A DNA stretch of 64,000 nt from Rheinheimera soli (GCF_021290985.1 NZ_JAJOYU010000010.1:1-64000); one strand, 5' to 3'; shown: positions 1-9,350, numbered from the stretch's first letter. A program made the numbers and translations. The notes: generated by a model from the sequence alone, not told the origin.

Positions 1-5
1 GCCAG

Positions 6-34
6 AAGGCCCAGTCGAAAGACTGGGCCTTTTT
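6..34 (+). terminator. rrn T1-like intrinsic terminator
   Basis: A perfect 11-bp stem (6-16 with 21-31) closes on a GAAA tetraloop and is followed by a T run. The stem sequence strongly resembles the T1 terminator of enterobacterial rRNA operons, so the unseen sequence just before the window may be the end of an rRNA operon. That upstream identity is inference only. Confidence 0.8.
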
Positions 35-66
35 GCTTATTTGCGTTGCCACAGGCGGTCGCCAGG

Positions 67-117
67 GTGAAACAGGGAAAACGGGACGCAAACAGTTTTG
101 CGTCACGCCTGTTTCAC
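67..117. repeat. Nested palindrome (two-stem hairpin)
   Basis: An outer 10-bp inverted repeat (67-76 with 108-117) encloses an inner 8-bp inverted repeat (85-92 with 97-104) with a 3-nt loop. No gene covers it. It could be a processing site or cruciform downstream of the terminator, or a REP-like element. Confidence 0.6.
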
Positions 118-135
118 GCCTTGAGCTCTGCGAAA

Positions 136-288
136 GGCCGGACAAGACAGTCTGCTGTCGCCTGACCGCCCGGAATAATGTAGTTCACCGCCCCGAATTC
201 AGGACAAATCCGCTGTTAAATGGCCGGACAAGACGGTCTGCTGTCGCCTGACCGCCCGAAATAATGTAGTTCACCGCCCCCAAATTCA
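136..288. repeat. Two-copy direct repeat, 86-bp period
   Basis: The segment at 136-202 recurs almost unchanged at 222-288, starting GGCCGGACAAGAC and ending in GTAGTTCACCGCC plus a short tail. The 20-bp spacers are also partly alike. An apparent open frame through it is an artefact of the repeat. From 289 to 480 I see no gene; the stretch is C-rich and AT-rich and presumably carries the promoter of the peptidase gene. Confidence 0.7.
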
Positions 289-492
289 GAACCGTTCCGC
301 TTGAATTCCGAACATATTTAGCTCAACTCTCACACAAAAACCAAACCACAGCAGCCCACAAAGAACGCCCCCTGCAGTTAATTCCACCAATCCCCACCCC
401 CAAAATACCCCCATTAGCCGCATCCCTCTGGCAATAGTCATCAAACCCAACTTAGTATCTGCTCAACCCATAATCAGAATAACGAGGTCCAG

Positions 493-2520
493 GTGCATTT
501 ATTTATTAAAACTGCGGTATTTGCGGCGATTTCAGGTATAAGTTTGAGCTCAATCGCAGCACAGCAACCGCTGCAATATGAAGATGTATTCCAGTTAGAG
601 TTTGTGTCAGACCCTCAGATCAGCAGCGATGGCGATCAGGTCGTATTTGTGCGTAATCGTTTTGATCAGGTGCTTGATAAACGTCTTGGATCTTTATGGC
701 TCAGTGATACGAAAACCGGTCAGTTGCGGCCTTTAGTGTCAGAACAAGCAGATATCAGCTCGCCTTTATGGTCAGAAGATGGCAAAAAACTGGCTTTTAT
801 TTCATCGGCTTCGGGTAAACAACAGATCCATATTCGCTGGATGGACAATGGTCAAAGTGGCCAAATCAGCCATTTACCAGCAACTCCTTCAGGTTTGAGC
901 TGGTCACCAGACGGTAAGTGGCTGGCTTTTTCGATGTTTACGCCGAAAAAAGCAGTTAATCCGGTCACTTTGCCGGGTAAGCCTGAACAAAACGACTGGG
1001 CTAAAGCGCCTGTTTATATAGACACTATGCAATACAGAGCCGATGGCCGAGGCTACTTAGCTGCAGGCTATCGGCATATTTATTTGATGGCTGCTGATGG
1101 TGGTACTCCCATACAGCTCACCAGCGGTGATTTTGATCATGGCGGGGACATCAGTTGGCAAAAAGACAGTAAAGCGTTTTACTTCTCTGCCAATCGTCAA
1201 TCTGACAAAAGAGCTCAGGCGCAAAATAGTGAAGTGTACAAGTTAACTATCGCTGATAAAAACCTGACCCAAGTCACTGACCGTTTTGGGCCAGATCACT
1301 CGCCCGCTTTATCTTCTGACGGCAAATGGCTGGCTTATCTGGGCTATGACGATAAAAAGCTGGCCCATCAGGCCAATCAGCTTTATGTCAAAAACCTGCA
1401 ATCTGGCGAGATTAAAGCTCTTACTGCAGATTTAGACCGGGCCATTGATGGCTTTAGTTGGGACGGCGACAGTGATGCGCTTTATATTCAATATGACGAT
1501 CAGGCGCAGGGCAAAATTGCCTTACAACCTCTGAGCGGAAAACGTAAAGTTCTGGTCGACCAGGTTGGTGGCGGCTCTTACAGTCGTCCTTATACTGGCG
1601 GTAGTTTTAGCGTGTCTGATGATGGCGACATTGCTTATACCCAAATGTCGACTCAGGCGCCAGCTGAACTCAGCTTATGGCAGAGTGGCAAAAAGAAACA
1701 GCTGACCGAACTGAATAAAGATTTGCAGCTATCACGTGATATAGGTGAAGTAGAAGAGTTTTGGGTGACTTCTTCTGTTGATCAGCGCAAGTTACACAGC
1801 TGGCTGATTTTGCCGCCTAACTTCGATAAAACCAAAAAATACCCACTCATACTGGAAATCCACGGTGGCCCACATACCGCTTATGGTCCTGTATTTGCGA
1901 TGGAATTGCAGCTAATGGCTGCTCAGGGTTATGTAGTGTTGTATACCAACCCTCGTGGTAGCACTAGCTATGGTATGGAATTCGCCAACTTGATCCACCA
2001 TAAATTCCCAAGTGAAGACTACAATGATTTGATGGATGTGGTGGACGCTACAGTGGCTAAAGGTTTTATCAATCCTGAACAACTCTTTGTGACTGGCGGC
2101 AGTGGCGGCGGTTTATTAACTAGCTGGATAGTAGGTCATACCGACAGATTTAAAGCTGCGGTAGCGGTAAACCCTGTGATTAACTGGTTTAGTTTTGTAT
2201 TGAATGCCGATATGTACAACTACTTCAGCCAGTACTGGTTTCCTGGCATGCCATGGGAGAAACCAGAGCATTACCTGAAACATTCACCCATCAGTTATGT
2301 GGGCAATGTCAAAACTCCAACCATGCTGATGACGGGCGAAGCAGATCACCGCACCCCTATTTCTGAAACTGAACAGTTTTATCAGGCGCTGCAATTAAGG
2401 GGTATAGAAACCGCTATGGTAAGGATCCCAGGTGCTTCGCATGGCATTCATATCAGACCCAGTAATATGATGGCAAAGCCTGCTTATATCACCTACTGGT
2501 TTAACAAATATAAAAAGTAG
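493..2520 (+). CDS. S9-family prolyl oligopeptidase / dipeptidyl aminopeptidase
   Basis: Secreted serine peptidase of the S9 (acylaminoacyl/dipeptidyl peptidase) type. It starts at GTG 493 behind the ribosome site AACGAGG (481-487). Residues 1-23 form a Sec signal peptide ending near SIAAQ, so it acts in the periplasm. Residues about 30-400 carry WD40-like PD40 beta-propeller blades (WSEDGKKLAF, WSPDGKWLAF, SSDGKWLAYL). The C-terminal alpha/beta-hydrolase domain holds a full triad: Ser537 in GGSGGG, Asp618 in GEADHRT and His650 in GASHGI. It stands alone, with a terminator behind it. A role in peptide scavenging is expected from the family; the exact substrate is unknown. Confidence 0.9.
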   Translation: MHLFIKTAVFAAISGISLSSIAAQQPLQYEDVFQLEFVSDPQISSDGDQVVFVRNRFDQVLDKRLGSLWLSDTKTGQLRPLVSEQADISSPLWSEDGKKLAFISSASGKQQIHIRWMDNGQSGQISHLPATPSGLSWSPDGKWLAFSMFTPKKAVNPVTLPGKPEQNDWAKAPVYIDTMQYRADGRGYLAAGYRHIYLMAADGGTPIQLTSGDFDHGGDISWQKDSKAFYFSANRQSDKRAQAQNSEVYKLTIADKNLTQVTDRFGPDHSPALSSDGKWLAYLGYDDKKLAHQANQLYVKNLQSGEIKALTADLDRAIDGFSWDGDSDALYIQYDDQAQGKIALQPLSGKRKVLVDQVGGGSYSRPYTGGSFSVSDDGDIAYTQMSTQAPAELSLWQSGKKKQLTELNKDLQLSRDIGEVEEFWVTSSVDQRKLHSWLILPPNFDKTKKYPLILEIHGGPHTAYGPVFAMELQLMAAQGYVVLYTNPRGSTSYGMEFANLIHHKFPSEDYNDLMDVVDATVAKGFINPEQLFVTGGSGGGLLTSWIVGHTDRFKAAVAVNPVINWFSFVLNADMYNYFSQYWFPGMPWEKPEHYLKHSPISYVGNVKTPTMLMTGEADHRTPISETEQFYQALQLRGIETAMVRIPGASHGIHIRPSNMMAKPAYITYWFNKYKK

Positions 2521-2540
2521 AGTTTTGTAGCTGTAATTAA

Positions 2541-2576
2541 AAAGGGCCATTTTTAATAAAGCGGCCCTTTTGTTTT
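2541..2576. terminator. Bidirectional terminator between S9 peptidase and fre
   Basis: Stem AAAGGGCC (2541-2548) pairs with GGCCCTTT (2563-2570), with T-rich sequence after it and an A-rich run before it. It can therefore end transcripts from both converging genes. Confidence 0.75.
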
Positions 2577-2589
2577 TTTAGGGTATTAC

Positions 2590-3285
2590 TCAGATATAAG
2601 CAAAAGCGTCAGCAAACATTCGTTCGCGTTTGGCACCTTGTTCTAGGAAAGCGTCCCGTACTACACCCACCATAGGGAAAGGGCCGGCGATATAAATATC
2701 GTATGCATCCAGCGAAACAAAATCATCCAGCACCGCCTGATGCACTAAACCAGAACGGCCTTGCCAGTTATCTGTTGGGCTTTGGACTACTGGCATCAAC
2801 TTATAATCATGGTAAGTGGCTGCCCATTGCTGCAATTCTGGCATATGGTACAAAGCTTCCTCGTGACGTACCCCCCAATATAAAAACACTGGTCTTTTCA
2901 CACCTGCAGCTGCTATCGCCTGCGCAATGCTGTAGATATAAGAAAAGCCTGTGCCGCCAGCCAGCAATAAAATAGGGTTATGACTGTCTTCACGCCAGAA
3001 TGCCTGACCTAAACCCACTTCTACAGTCACTTCATCGTTGCTTTGCAGATGTGATAACGCCTGACCTGAATATTGATCCGCAACTGCACCGCCAATATGT
3101 AGTTCCAGTTGATCCTGTACTGGAATAGAAGCAACAGAAAAAGGCCGCTTGTCTTGATCTGTTAAGCACAGCTGCAAATATTGGCCAGGTTTAAATTCAA
3201 CCTTCTGTTGTGGCGTCAGCAGTATCTGGTGCACTCCTGAAGTTAAGGGTTGAATTTTGTCGACGGTACAAATCACTTTGGTCAT
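2590..3285 (-). CDS. fre: NAD(P)H-flavin reductase (Fre/LuxG family)
   Basis: Flavin reductase of the ferredoxin-NADP reductase superfamily, 231 aa against 233 in E. coli Fre. The flavin-binding motif RPFSVAS lies at 47-53, the nucleotide-binding GGTGFSY at 110-116, and the C-terminal AGPFPMV is the family's NAD-binding end. It supplies reduced flavin in the cytoplasm. The gene lies 15 bp downstream of a small 2Fe-2S ferredoxin gene and two genes downstream of ubiD, so all three probably form one transcript. The pairing suggests that Fre may also pass electrons to the ferredoxin, which is inference. Confidence 0.88.
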   Translation of the reverse strand: MTKVICTVDKIQPLTSGVHQILLTPQQKVEFKPGQYLQLCLTDQDKRPFSVASIPVQDQLELHIGGAVADQYSGQALSHLQSNDEVTVEVGLGQAFWREDSHNPILLLAGGTGFSYIYSIAQAIAAAGVKRPVFLYWGVRHEEALYHMPELQQWAATYHDYKLMPVVQSPTDNWQGRSGLVHQAVLDDFVSLDAYDIYIAGPFPMVGVVRDAFLEQGAKRERMFADAFAYI

Positions 3286-3300
3286 GAATAATCCTGCGGC

Positions 3301-3579
3301 TTAGCCACGAATAAAAGGGTGGTGTAAGGTCAGATCTGACTCGGCATAAGCCAGACAACAATAGGTAAATTTTTGCTCTTTATCCATATCAGACAAAGGT
3401 TCGGGTGGCAGATAAGACACAGAGCCGGAGCGCAGGCGACAAACACAAGAGGTACAAACCCCCTGTTTGCAACGAAACGGAAAGTCGATGCCATGGCGTA
3501 ATGCCGCATCGAGAATAGTTTCGTTGCTGTCTACCTGAAAACTCAGGCCACTTGGTTGTATTGTCACCTGATGGCTCAT
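3301..3579 (-). CDS. Plant-type 2Fe-2S ferredoxin
   Basis: A 92-aa ferredoxin with the plant-type cluster signature C37-x4-C42-x2-C45 and a final ligand at C74 or C75 in FTYCCLAY. It looks like the ferredoxin domain found fused to FNR-type reductases, here as a separate protein. Its ATG overlaps the ubiD stop by 4 bp, so translation is coupled, and fre follows 15 bp later. An electron chain NAD(P)H to Fre to ferredoxin to an unknown acceptor is plausible but not shown. Confidence 0.85.
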   Translation of the reverse strand: MSHQVTIQPSGLSFQVDSNETILDAALRHGIDFPFRCKQGVCTSCVCRLRSGSVSYLPPEPLSDMDKEQKFTYCCLAYAESDLTLHHPFIRG

Positions 3580-5087
3580 TTTTGGCCTGGCACTTTTAGC
3601 GCAGCAACTGCTTGTTCTGCAGGCATTATGCCCAGTTCAGCCCAGATATCATCTACTTTGGCTTTGACTGCCGGATCCATCACTATAGGTTCACCCCATT
3701 CGCGGGTTGTTTCGCCAGGCCATTTATTGGTGGCGTCTAAGCCCATTTTGGAGCCTAAACCCGATACCGGCGAAGCAAAGTCAAGATAATCGATTGGCGT
3801 GTTTTCTATTAAGGTCGTATCACGCGCTGGATCCATGCGCGTGGTGATAGCCCAAATCACATCCTGCCAGTCGCGCGCATTGATATCGTCGTCACAGACA
3901 ATGACAAATTTGGTGTACATAAACTGGCGTAGGAAAGACCAGACGCCCATCATCACGCGTTTAGCATGACCAGGGTACTGTTTCTTCATGGTCACTACAG
4001 CCATACGGTAGGAACAACCTTCTGGCGGCAGATAAAAGTCGACAATTTCCGGAAATTGTTTTTGCAAAATAGGCACAAAAACTTCGTTCAGCGCCACACC
4101 TAAAATCGCAGGCTCATCTGGTGGACGGCCTGTGTAAGTGCTGTGGTAAATCGGATTTTCTCTGTGGGTGATATGAGTCACGGTAAACACAGGAAAGGAA
4201 TCTACTTCGTTGTAATAGCCGGTGTGATCGCCATAAGGACCTTCAGGCGCCATTTCACCCGGCTCAATATAGCCTTCCAGCACATATTCAGCAGTGGCTG
4301 GTACTTGTAAATCATTGCTGATACAACGGGTTACTTCAGTATTATCGCCACGCAATAAGCCAGCAAAGGCATATTCAGATAAGGTATCAGGCACAGGAGT
4401 GACAGCGCCTAAAATGGTGGCCGGGTCGGCACCTAAAGCAACAGCGACCGGAAAACGCTGACCTGGATTAGCTTTTTGCCATTCTAAAAAGTCTAAAGCG
4501 CCACCACGATGCGATAACCAGCGCATAATGACTTTGTTTTTCCCCAGCACTTGCTGGCGGTAAATACCTAAATTCTGCCGCTCTTTATGTGGGCCTTTAG
4601 TGACTGTTAAACCCCAGGTGATCAAAGGTGCTGCATCGCCGGGCCAGCAGGTCATCACCGGAATTTTGGTTAAATCTACCTGATCGCCAGAAAGCACTAC
4701 TTGCTGGCAAGGAGCTCGTTTTACTTCTTTGGCAGGCATATTCAGTACTTGTTTGAAAATAGAAAACTTGCTGAAGGCGTCTTTCAAACCTTTTGGTGGT
4801 TCTGGTTCTTTCAAAAAGGCCAGCAACTTTCCAACTTCACGTAAAGCAGCGACATCGGTCTGGCCCATACCTAAAGCAACACGCTCTGGTGTACCAAATA
4901 AATTAGCCAGCACCGGAACATCAAAACCTTTTGGGTTTTCAAATAACAAAGCAGGGCCACGGGCACGTAAGGTGCGGTCAGCGATTTCGGTCATTTCCAG
5001 ATAAGGATCGATTTCCATCGAAATTCGTTTGAGCAATCCACGTTGCTCCAGCTGACTGATAAAGTCACGCAGGTCTTTGTATTTCAT
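3576..5087 (-). CDS. ubiD: 4-hydroxy-3-polyprenylbenzoate decarboxylase UbiD
   Basis: Prenylated-FMN-dependent decarboxylase of ubiquinone synthesis, 503 aa against 497 in E. coli. The sequence follows E. coli UbiD almost throughout, including [23 protein letters not shown], the [10 protein letters not shown] stretch and [18 protein letters not shown]. It is the first gene of the minus-strand group ubiD-ferredoxin-fre. UbiX, which makes its cofactor, is not in the window. Confidence 0.97.
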   Translation of the reverse strand: MKYKDLRDFISQLEQRGLLKRISMEIDPYLEMTEIADRTLRARGPALLFENPKGFDVPVLANLFGTPERVALGMGQTDVAALREVGKLLAFLKEPEPPKGLKDAFSKFSIFKQVLNMPAKEVKRAPCQQVVLSGDQVDLTKIPVMTCWPGDAAPLITWGLTVTKGPHKERQNLGIYRQQVLGKNKVIMRWLSHRGGALDFLEWQKANPGQRFPVAVALGADPATILGAVTPVPDTLSEYAFAGLLRGDNTEVTRCISNDLQVPATAEYVLEGYIEPGEMAPEGPYGDHTGYYNEVDSFPVFTVTHITHRENPIYHSTYTGRPPDEPAILGVALNEVFVPILQKQFPEIVDFYLPPEGCSYRMAVVTMKKQYPGHAKRVMMGVWSFLRQFMYTKFVIVCDDDINARDWQDVIWAITTRMDPARDTTLIENTPIDYLDFASPVSGLGSKMGLDATNKWPGETTREWGEPIVMDPAVKAKVDDIWAELGIMPAEQAVAALKVPGQK

Positions 5088-5303
5088 AAGGCTCTGGCTC
5101 TGCTTAGTGTGGGGCTATTATACATGGCTGGTATAGGCAAACCAGCCTGTGCTGCTTTGTGGTTATGACCAATACGAAGCAAAGGGCAGATAAGACCAAT
5201 CTACTGTCGTCACGTGTCATCTTCATCTGGACGCAGTTAACTTGCGTTTCGACTGCTTCGTCATCTAATGTGGTATATAAAAGCTCATGATGGAGTCAGT
5301 TTT

Positions 5304-6074
5304 ATGGATTTTCCTGAACAAATTAAACAACAAAGCTGCATGGATTGTTTAAGTGGCCAGTCACTTGGTTTTGAAATCCGTATGGCATTTCAGCCTATTA
5401 TCGACTGGTCAATGCAAGACATTATCGGCTATGAAGCGCTAGTCCGCGGCCCTGAAGGCCAGGGCGCTGGCTGGGTGTTTGAGCAAATTAACGACAGCAA
5501 CAAATACTATTTTGACCAGGCCTGCCGAGTCAAAGCGATAGAAACTGCAGCTAAACTAGGTTTGAAAAAGCTGTTAAGTATCAACTTTTTACCAAATGCC
5601 GTTTATAACCCCGAAACCTGCATCCGCGCCACTATTGAAGCGGGTGATCTGTTTGGTTTTGATATCACTCAAATTATGTTTGAAGTGACAGAAGGTGAGC
5701 AGATTATCGATCAAGGCAAGCTGAAACGTATTTTCGAAAGTTATGCCAAGCGGGGTTTTATCACAGCAATAGATGATTTTGGCTCAGGCTATGCTGGCTT
5801 AGCTTGGTTAACCTCGCTGCGGCCCGCTGTATTGAAGTTGGATATGGGCTTAATACGGGATATTGATCAGGACACAGTCAAACAAGCTGTGCTGAAAGGC
5901 ATTTTAACCGTCTGCTGTGAACTCGGTACCAAAGTGCTGGCCGAAGGCGTTGAGAGTAAAGCCGAACTGGATTATCTGGTCGGTGCCGGTATCAATTGGT
6001 ATCAGGGCTATTACTTTGCTAAACCTCAACTAGAAAAGCTGTTAACTCATTCAGAAATCAACGGCTGGCGCTAA
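5304..6074 (+). CDS. Stand-alone EAL-domain c-di-GMP phosphodiesterase
   Basis: A 256-aa single EAL domain expected to hydrolyse cyclic di-GMP to pGpG. I chose ATG 5304 because GGAG (5292-5295) sits 8 nt upstream; an in-frame start at 5268 lacks a ribosome site. Catalytic motifs are intact: E44-A-L-V-R48, the SINFLP Asn, the FEVTEGE Glu, the DDFGSGY metal-binding Asp pair, the LKLD Lys and the final AEGVE Glu. The N-terminus has a C-x2-C pair (C12, C15) that may sense redox or metal. It has no membrane segment or second sensor domain, so it is probably cytoplasmic. Confidence 0.88.
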   Translation: MDFPEQIKQQSCMDCLSGQSLGFEIRMAFQPIIDWSMQDIIGYEALVRGPEGQGAGWVFEQINDSNKYYFDQACRVKAIETAAKLGLKKLLSINFLPNAVYNPETCIRATIEAGDLFGFDITQIMFEVTEGEQIIDQGKLKRIFESYAKRGFITAIDDFGSGYAGLAWLTSLRPAVLKLDMGLIRDIDQDTVKQAVLKGILTVCCELGTKVLAEGVESKAELDYLVGAGINWYQGYYFAKPQLEKLLTHSEINGWR

Positions 6075-6125
6075 GCTGAAAAAAACTGTAGATTATCAGA
6101 CATCTGGATGTCTAAGGTGTTCTTC

Positions 6126-7298
6126 ATGAAAAAAGCGACTCAACTGATCCATGCTGGTCGTGGCAAGGAATGGACAGGATCTGCCGTTAACCCGCCTGTG
6201 GTGCGAGCCTCGACTATTGTTTTTGATACGATGGCAGAGCTGAAACATGCCACAGCACATCGTGGTGACAGGGTGCCTTATTATGGCCGTCGTGGCACCG
6301 CCACTCATTTCGCACTGCAGGATGCTATTTGCGATCTGGAGGGCTCAGCTGGTTGTGCTTTATACCCTTGTGGTGCAGCTGCTATTAACGCCGCTTTATT
6401 GTGTTTCTTAAAGCAGGGGGATCATCTCTTAATGGTCGACACCGCCTATGAACCGACCCGCGCTATTTGCGACAAGTTACTGGCAGGTTTAGGCATAGAA
6501 ACTACCTATTACGACCCTTTGATTGGTGCTGGTATCAGCGCCTTAGTGAAACCCAATACCAAAGTTATTTTTCTGGAATCTCCAGGTTCTCTGACTATGG
6601 AACTACAGGATATTCCTGCCATAAGCACTGTAGCGAAAGCGCATCACATAGTGTTGATGCTGGACAATACCTGGGGTACACCTTTGTTATTGGATGCCTA
6701 TGGTCTGGGTGTAGATGTCTGTATTCAATCAGCTACTAAATACATAGTGGGGCACTCAGATGCCATGCTGGGTATTGCCACGGCCAATGAACAGCATTGG
6801 CCTCAACTGCGTGAACATAGCTACCTGATGGGATATTGTGCCTCAGCCGATGATGCCTATCTAGCCAGCCGTGGTTTACGGACCTTAAAAGTGCGTTTAG
6901 CTCAGCATGAAGCTAATGCATTGAAAATCGCGAAATGGTTACAACAAAGACCAGAAGTGGAAACTGTGCGTCATCCTGCTTTATCTGAAAACCCTGGGTA
7001 CGCTATTTTCCAACGTGATTTTTCCGGTAGCAATGGCTTGTTTTCTTTTGTGTTAAAACAAGGGGATGCCAAAGCTATTGCGGCTTTTATTGAAGGTATG
7101 GAACATTTTAAAATGGGTTTTTCCTGGGGCGGTTACGAGAGCCTGATTATTCCAAACTTAAATATTCAGAAACTCAGAACAGCCAGCAGTTGGCCTTACA
7201 GCGGGCCTTTAATTCGTTTGCATATTGGCTTGGAAGATACGGAAGATTTAATTGCCGACTTAGCTGCTGCCTTTGAGCGTTTTAATAGCGTGATTTAA
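6126..7298 (+). CDS. metC: Cystathionine beta-lyase
   Basis: PLP-dependent enzyme that cleaves cystathionine to homocysteine in methionine synthesis; 390 aa from ATG 6126 (E. coli MetC 395). AAGGTG (6114-6119) is 6 nt before this start; an upstream ATG at 6108 would add six residues without homology. The PLP lysine is K205 in SATKYIVGHSD, and YYGRRGTAT and the CGAAAINAAL phosphate-binding region are typical. PGSLTMEL near the centre is the MetC form of the family motif. It is monocistronic with a hairpin behind it. Confidence 0.93.
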   Translation: MKKATQLIHAGRGKEWTGSAVNPPVVRASTIVFDTMAELKHATAHRGDRVPYYGRRGTATHFALQDAICDLEGSAGCALYPCGAAAINAALLCFLKQGDHLLMVDTAYEPTRAICDKLLAGLGIETTYYDPLIGAGISALVKPNTKVIFLESPGSLTMELQDIPAISTVAKAHHIVLMLDNTWGTPLLLDAYGLGVDVCIQSATKYIVGHSDAMLGIATANEQHWPQLREHSYLMGYCASADDAYLASRGLRTLKVRLAQHEANALKIAKWLQQRPEVETVRHPALSENPGYAIFQRDFSGSNGLFSFVLKQGDAKAIAAFIEGMEHFKMGFSWGGYESLIIPNLNIQKLRTASSWPYSGPLIRLHIGLEDTEDLIADLAAAFERFNSVI

Positions 7299-7319
7299 GC
7301 AGCTGCTTTGATAGACAAA

Positions 7320-7341
7320 AGGCGCTGTTTTTGCAGCGCCT
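7320..7341. terminator. Hairpin between convergent genes
   Basis: AGGCGCTG pairs with CAGCGCCT around a short T/G loop between metC and the converging VC0807-family gene. The T tract after it is poor, so termination may be weak or factor-assisted. Confidence 0.5.
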
Positions 7342-7355
7342 GCTATTGAATGGTT

Positions 7356-8051
7356 TTACTGGCGTAAAAAAGACTCGATGCTTTCGCCTGTTACTTTGCC
7401 AATTTGACTGAACAGATACCAAATGGCGACCATCAACATAATGGTGCAAGGCAAGGCGATCACAGGAAAACTAAGAGCAGTCATTTTTGCCAGCTCTTCG
7501 TTAAATGCCGCTGTACCGGGTGCACTAACCAGCAAGTATTTGGCCAAACCATAGTTCAGAATCGACGACACCACAAAAGAGCCTGCCACCAGATAAGCAC
7601 AGTTCTGTAATTTAGCGGCGAAAAGTTGTTCCGCATTGTTTGCTTTTAAACTGGCTTCCAGCTTGGTTAAATCCATTAGTTCGTCATTTAACAGGATCTT
7701 TTGTACCAACGGGTATTTACTGCGTTGACTGATTAAAACAGCCAAAGCAATTAAACCTGGTACAGCAGCTTCTTTTATCGCTATGTAGGCTGGATCCAGC
7801 TGCAATAAGCTGATGCCGCCTGTCAGCAATACACTAACTACACCCAATACGGATAAGAAGTTCACCTTTTTGCTTTGCTGTAATTCCCACAAACCAAAAC
7901 CCAAGGGGAAAGCCAAAGCGACCACTAAAGCCCAAACAGGCCCGAGCTGATGTTCTTCACTGAGTTTACTTAAAATCAGCGTAGGGATAACGATGTTAAA
8001 AAGCAGGTTTACTAAAAACCCGGATGACTTTTTCTTTTCTGTCTGACTCAT
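7356..8051 (-). CDS. VC0807-family integral membrane protein
   Basis: A 231-aa inner-membrane protein with about six hydrophobic segments (roughly residues 12-30, 40-58, 64-84, 90-108, 150-172 and 190-215). The N-terminus is Lys-rich (TEKKKSS), consistent with a cytoplasmic N-end. It resembles the VC0807 family, whose function is not known to me. It is transcribed away from the bacterioferritin genes. Confidence 0.7.
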   Translation of the reverse strand: MSQTEKKKSSGFLVNLLFNIVIPTLILSKLSEEHQLGPVWALVVALAFPLGFGLWELQQSKKVNFLSVLGVVSVLLTGGISLLQLDPAYIAIKEAAVPGLIALAVLISQRSKYPLVQKILLNDELMDLTKLEASLKANNAEQLFAAKLQNCAYLVAGSFVVSSILNYGLAKYLLVSAPGTAAFNEELAKMTALSFPVIALPCTIMLMVAIWYLFSQIGKVTGESIESFLRQ

Positions 8052-8301
8052 AAATGCTACCGATGCTGCCTGTTTTACTATAACCGCTGCTTACTGTAGC
8101 CCGAGTATATCTGATTTAACCGCTGTTACGCAGTATCACGCTGAACAGCGCTGCAGGCTCGATGGAAAGGCTGGCGCAGCAGACTAGATTAGCAAAAGCT
8201 CTAAACTACTGATTTGCTGAACATTGTAAAAACTTAGCAAGAACTCTGGCACTAAAACGAACTATTCTCAATGGCATCTTATTGATTTTATTGGTTTTTT
8301 C

Positions 8302-8329
8302 TTGAGTTTGTCAGCATTTGGACTACAAT
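8302..8329 (+). promoter_or_regulatory. Sigma-70 promoter of the bacterioferritin pair
   Basis: TTGAGT (8302-8307) and TACAAT (8324-8329) are 16 bp apart, giving an expected start near 8336, 26 bp before the bfr ATG. Just upstream (8257-8290) lies an AT-rich TATTCTCA element that looks like a Fur half-site only; I do not assign an operator. The rest of the 310-bp gap 8052-8361 shows nothing else clear. Confidence 0.6.
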
Positions 8330-8361
8330 AAGCACAGTTTTTGAATTTGCAGGTACCAGTT

Positions 8362-8838
8362 ATGAAAGGCCAACCTTTAGTGCTCGCTAAACTTAATGAG
8401 GTGCTGACCTCTGAGTTAACGTCCATTAACCAGTATTTTTTACATGCCCGTATTTATAAAAACTGGGGTTTGGCTCAGTTGAATTCGGTTTGTTATAAAA
8501 AATCGATCAAAGACATGAAACAGGCTGACGAGCTGATTGAGCGTATTTTGTTCCTGGAAGGCCTGCCTAACCTGCAAGCTTTAGGCAAATTACGTATAGG
8601 TGAAGACACCGAAGAAATGCTGCAGTGTGATCTGGATTTCCAGTACGACCAGCTGCCTTTATTACGTGACGCTATCAAACTGTGCGAACAGCATCAGGAT
8701 TACATCAGCCGTGAATTGCTGCAGGAAATTCTGGAGCACGAAGAAGAGCATGTGGACTGGATAGACACTCAACAGCAACAAATTACGCTGGTAGGTCTGG
8801 AAAATTATCTGCAAAGCCAAATGGGTTCAGGAGACTAA
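8362..8838 (+). CDS. Bacterioferritin, heme-binding subunit type
   Basis: A 158-aa bacterioferritin starting at ATG 8362 (MKGQPLVLAK, the normal family start); an in-frame TTG at 8341 is unlikely. The heme-axial Met52 is present (KDMKQAD). Of the six ferroxidase ligands, E18 and E127/H130 remain, but E51 is Asp, H54 is Gln and E94 is Gln. It therefore looks like the heme-binding, catalytically poor subunit of a mixed 24-mer. The next gene encodes the complementary subunit 2 bp later. Residue numbering is by my alignment to E. coli Bfr. Confidence 0.9.
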   Translation: MKGQPLVLAKLNEVLTSELTSINQYFLHARIYKNWGLAQLNSVCYKKSIKDMKQADELIERILFLEGLPNLQALGKLRIGEDTEEMLQCDLDFQYDQLPLLRDAIKLCEQHQDYISRELLQEILEHEEEHVDWIDTQQQQITLVGLENYLQSQMGSGD

Positions 8839-8840
8839 GA

Positions 8841-9308
8841 ATGAAAGGTAATACACAGGTTATTGCAGCCTTAAACGAGCTGCTGTCGAATGAACTCAGC
8901 GCCATGGATCAGTATTTTATTCATTCCCGTATGTATCACGATTGGGGATTACACAAATTATTTGAGCGCATCGATCACGAAGTCACGGATGAAAAAGCTC
9001 ATGCTGCTGCGCTGATTGAACGTATTTTATTTTTAGAAGGTACACCGGATTTATCCAAACGTGATCCTTTGCAGGTAGGTACTGATGTACCTTCTATGTT
9101 GCAGAATGACTTAAATGTTGAGTATTCGGTAGGTGCTTTGCTGAAGAAAACCATAGCTTTATGTGAATCTGTGCAGGACTACGTGACCCGCGATTTGCTG
9201 ATGACCTTGCTGGACGACACAGAAAACGATCACGCCCATTGGCTGGAACAACAGCTGCGCCTGATCAAGCTGATTGGTTTGCCAAACTATATTCAGTCGC
9301 AAATCTAA
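8841..9308 (+). CDS. Bacterioferritin, ferroxidase subunit type
   Basis: A 155-aa bacterioferritin whose ribosome site CAGGAGA lies at the 3' end of the preceding gene. All ferroxidase ligands align: E18, E51, H54, E94, E127 and H130. The heme Met52 is replaced by Lys (TDEKAHAA). It is expected to oxidise ferrous iron at the dinuclear site and to assemble with the upstream heme-type subunit, as in the two-subunit bacterioferritins of Neisseria and Pseudomonas. A terminator follows. Confidence 0.9.
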   Translation: MKGNTQVIAALNELLSNELSAMDQYFIHSRMYHDWGLHKLFERIDHEVTDEKAHAAALIERILFLEGTPDLSKRDPLQVGTDVPSMLQNDLNVEYSVGALLKKTIALCESVQDYVTRDLLMTLLDDTENDHAHWLEQQLRLIKLIGLPNYIQSQI

Positions 9309-9326
9309 GGCTGTTGTCTGTCTGCC

Positions 9327-9350
9327 AAAAAGCACCTTCGGGTGCTTTTT
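9327..9350 (+). terminator. Intrinsic terminator after bacterioferritin genes
   Basis: A perfect stem AAAAAGCACC / GGTGCTTTTT closes on the stable TTCG tetraloop. Its symmetry lets it act on the minus strand as well, downstream of the tRNA. Confidence 0.9.

Noticed and set aside
33-251. 72-codon open frame over the direct repeats
   Set aside because: It is low-complexity repeat sequence with no ribosome site and no protein character.
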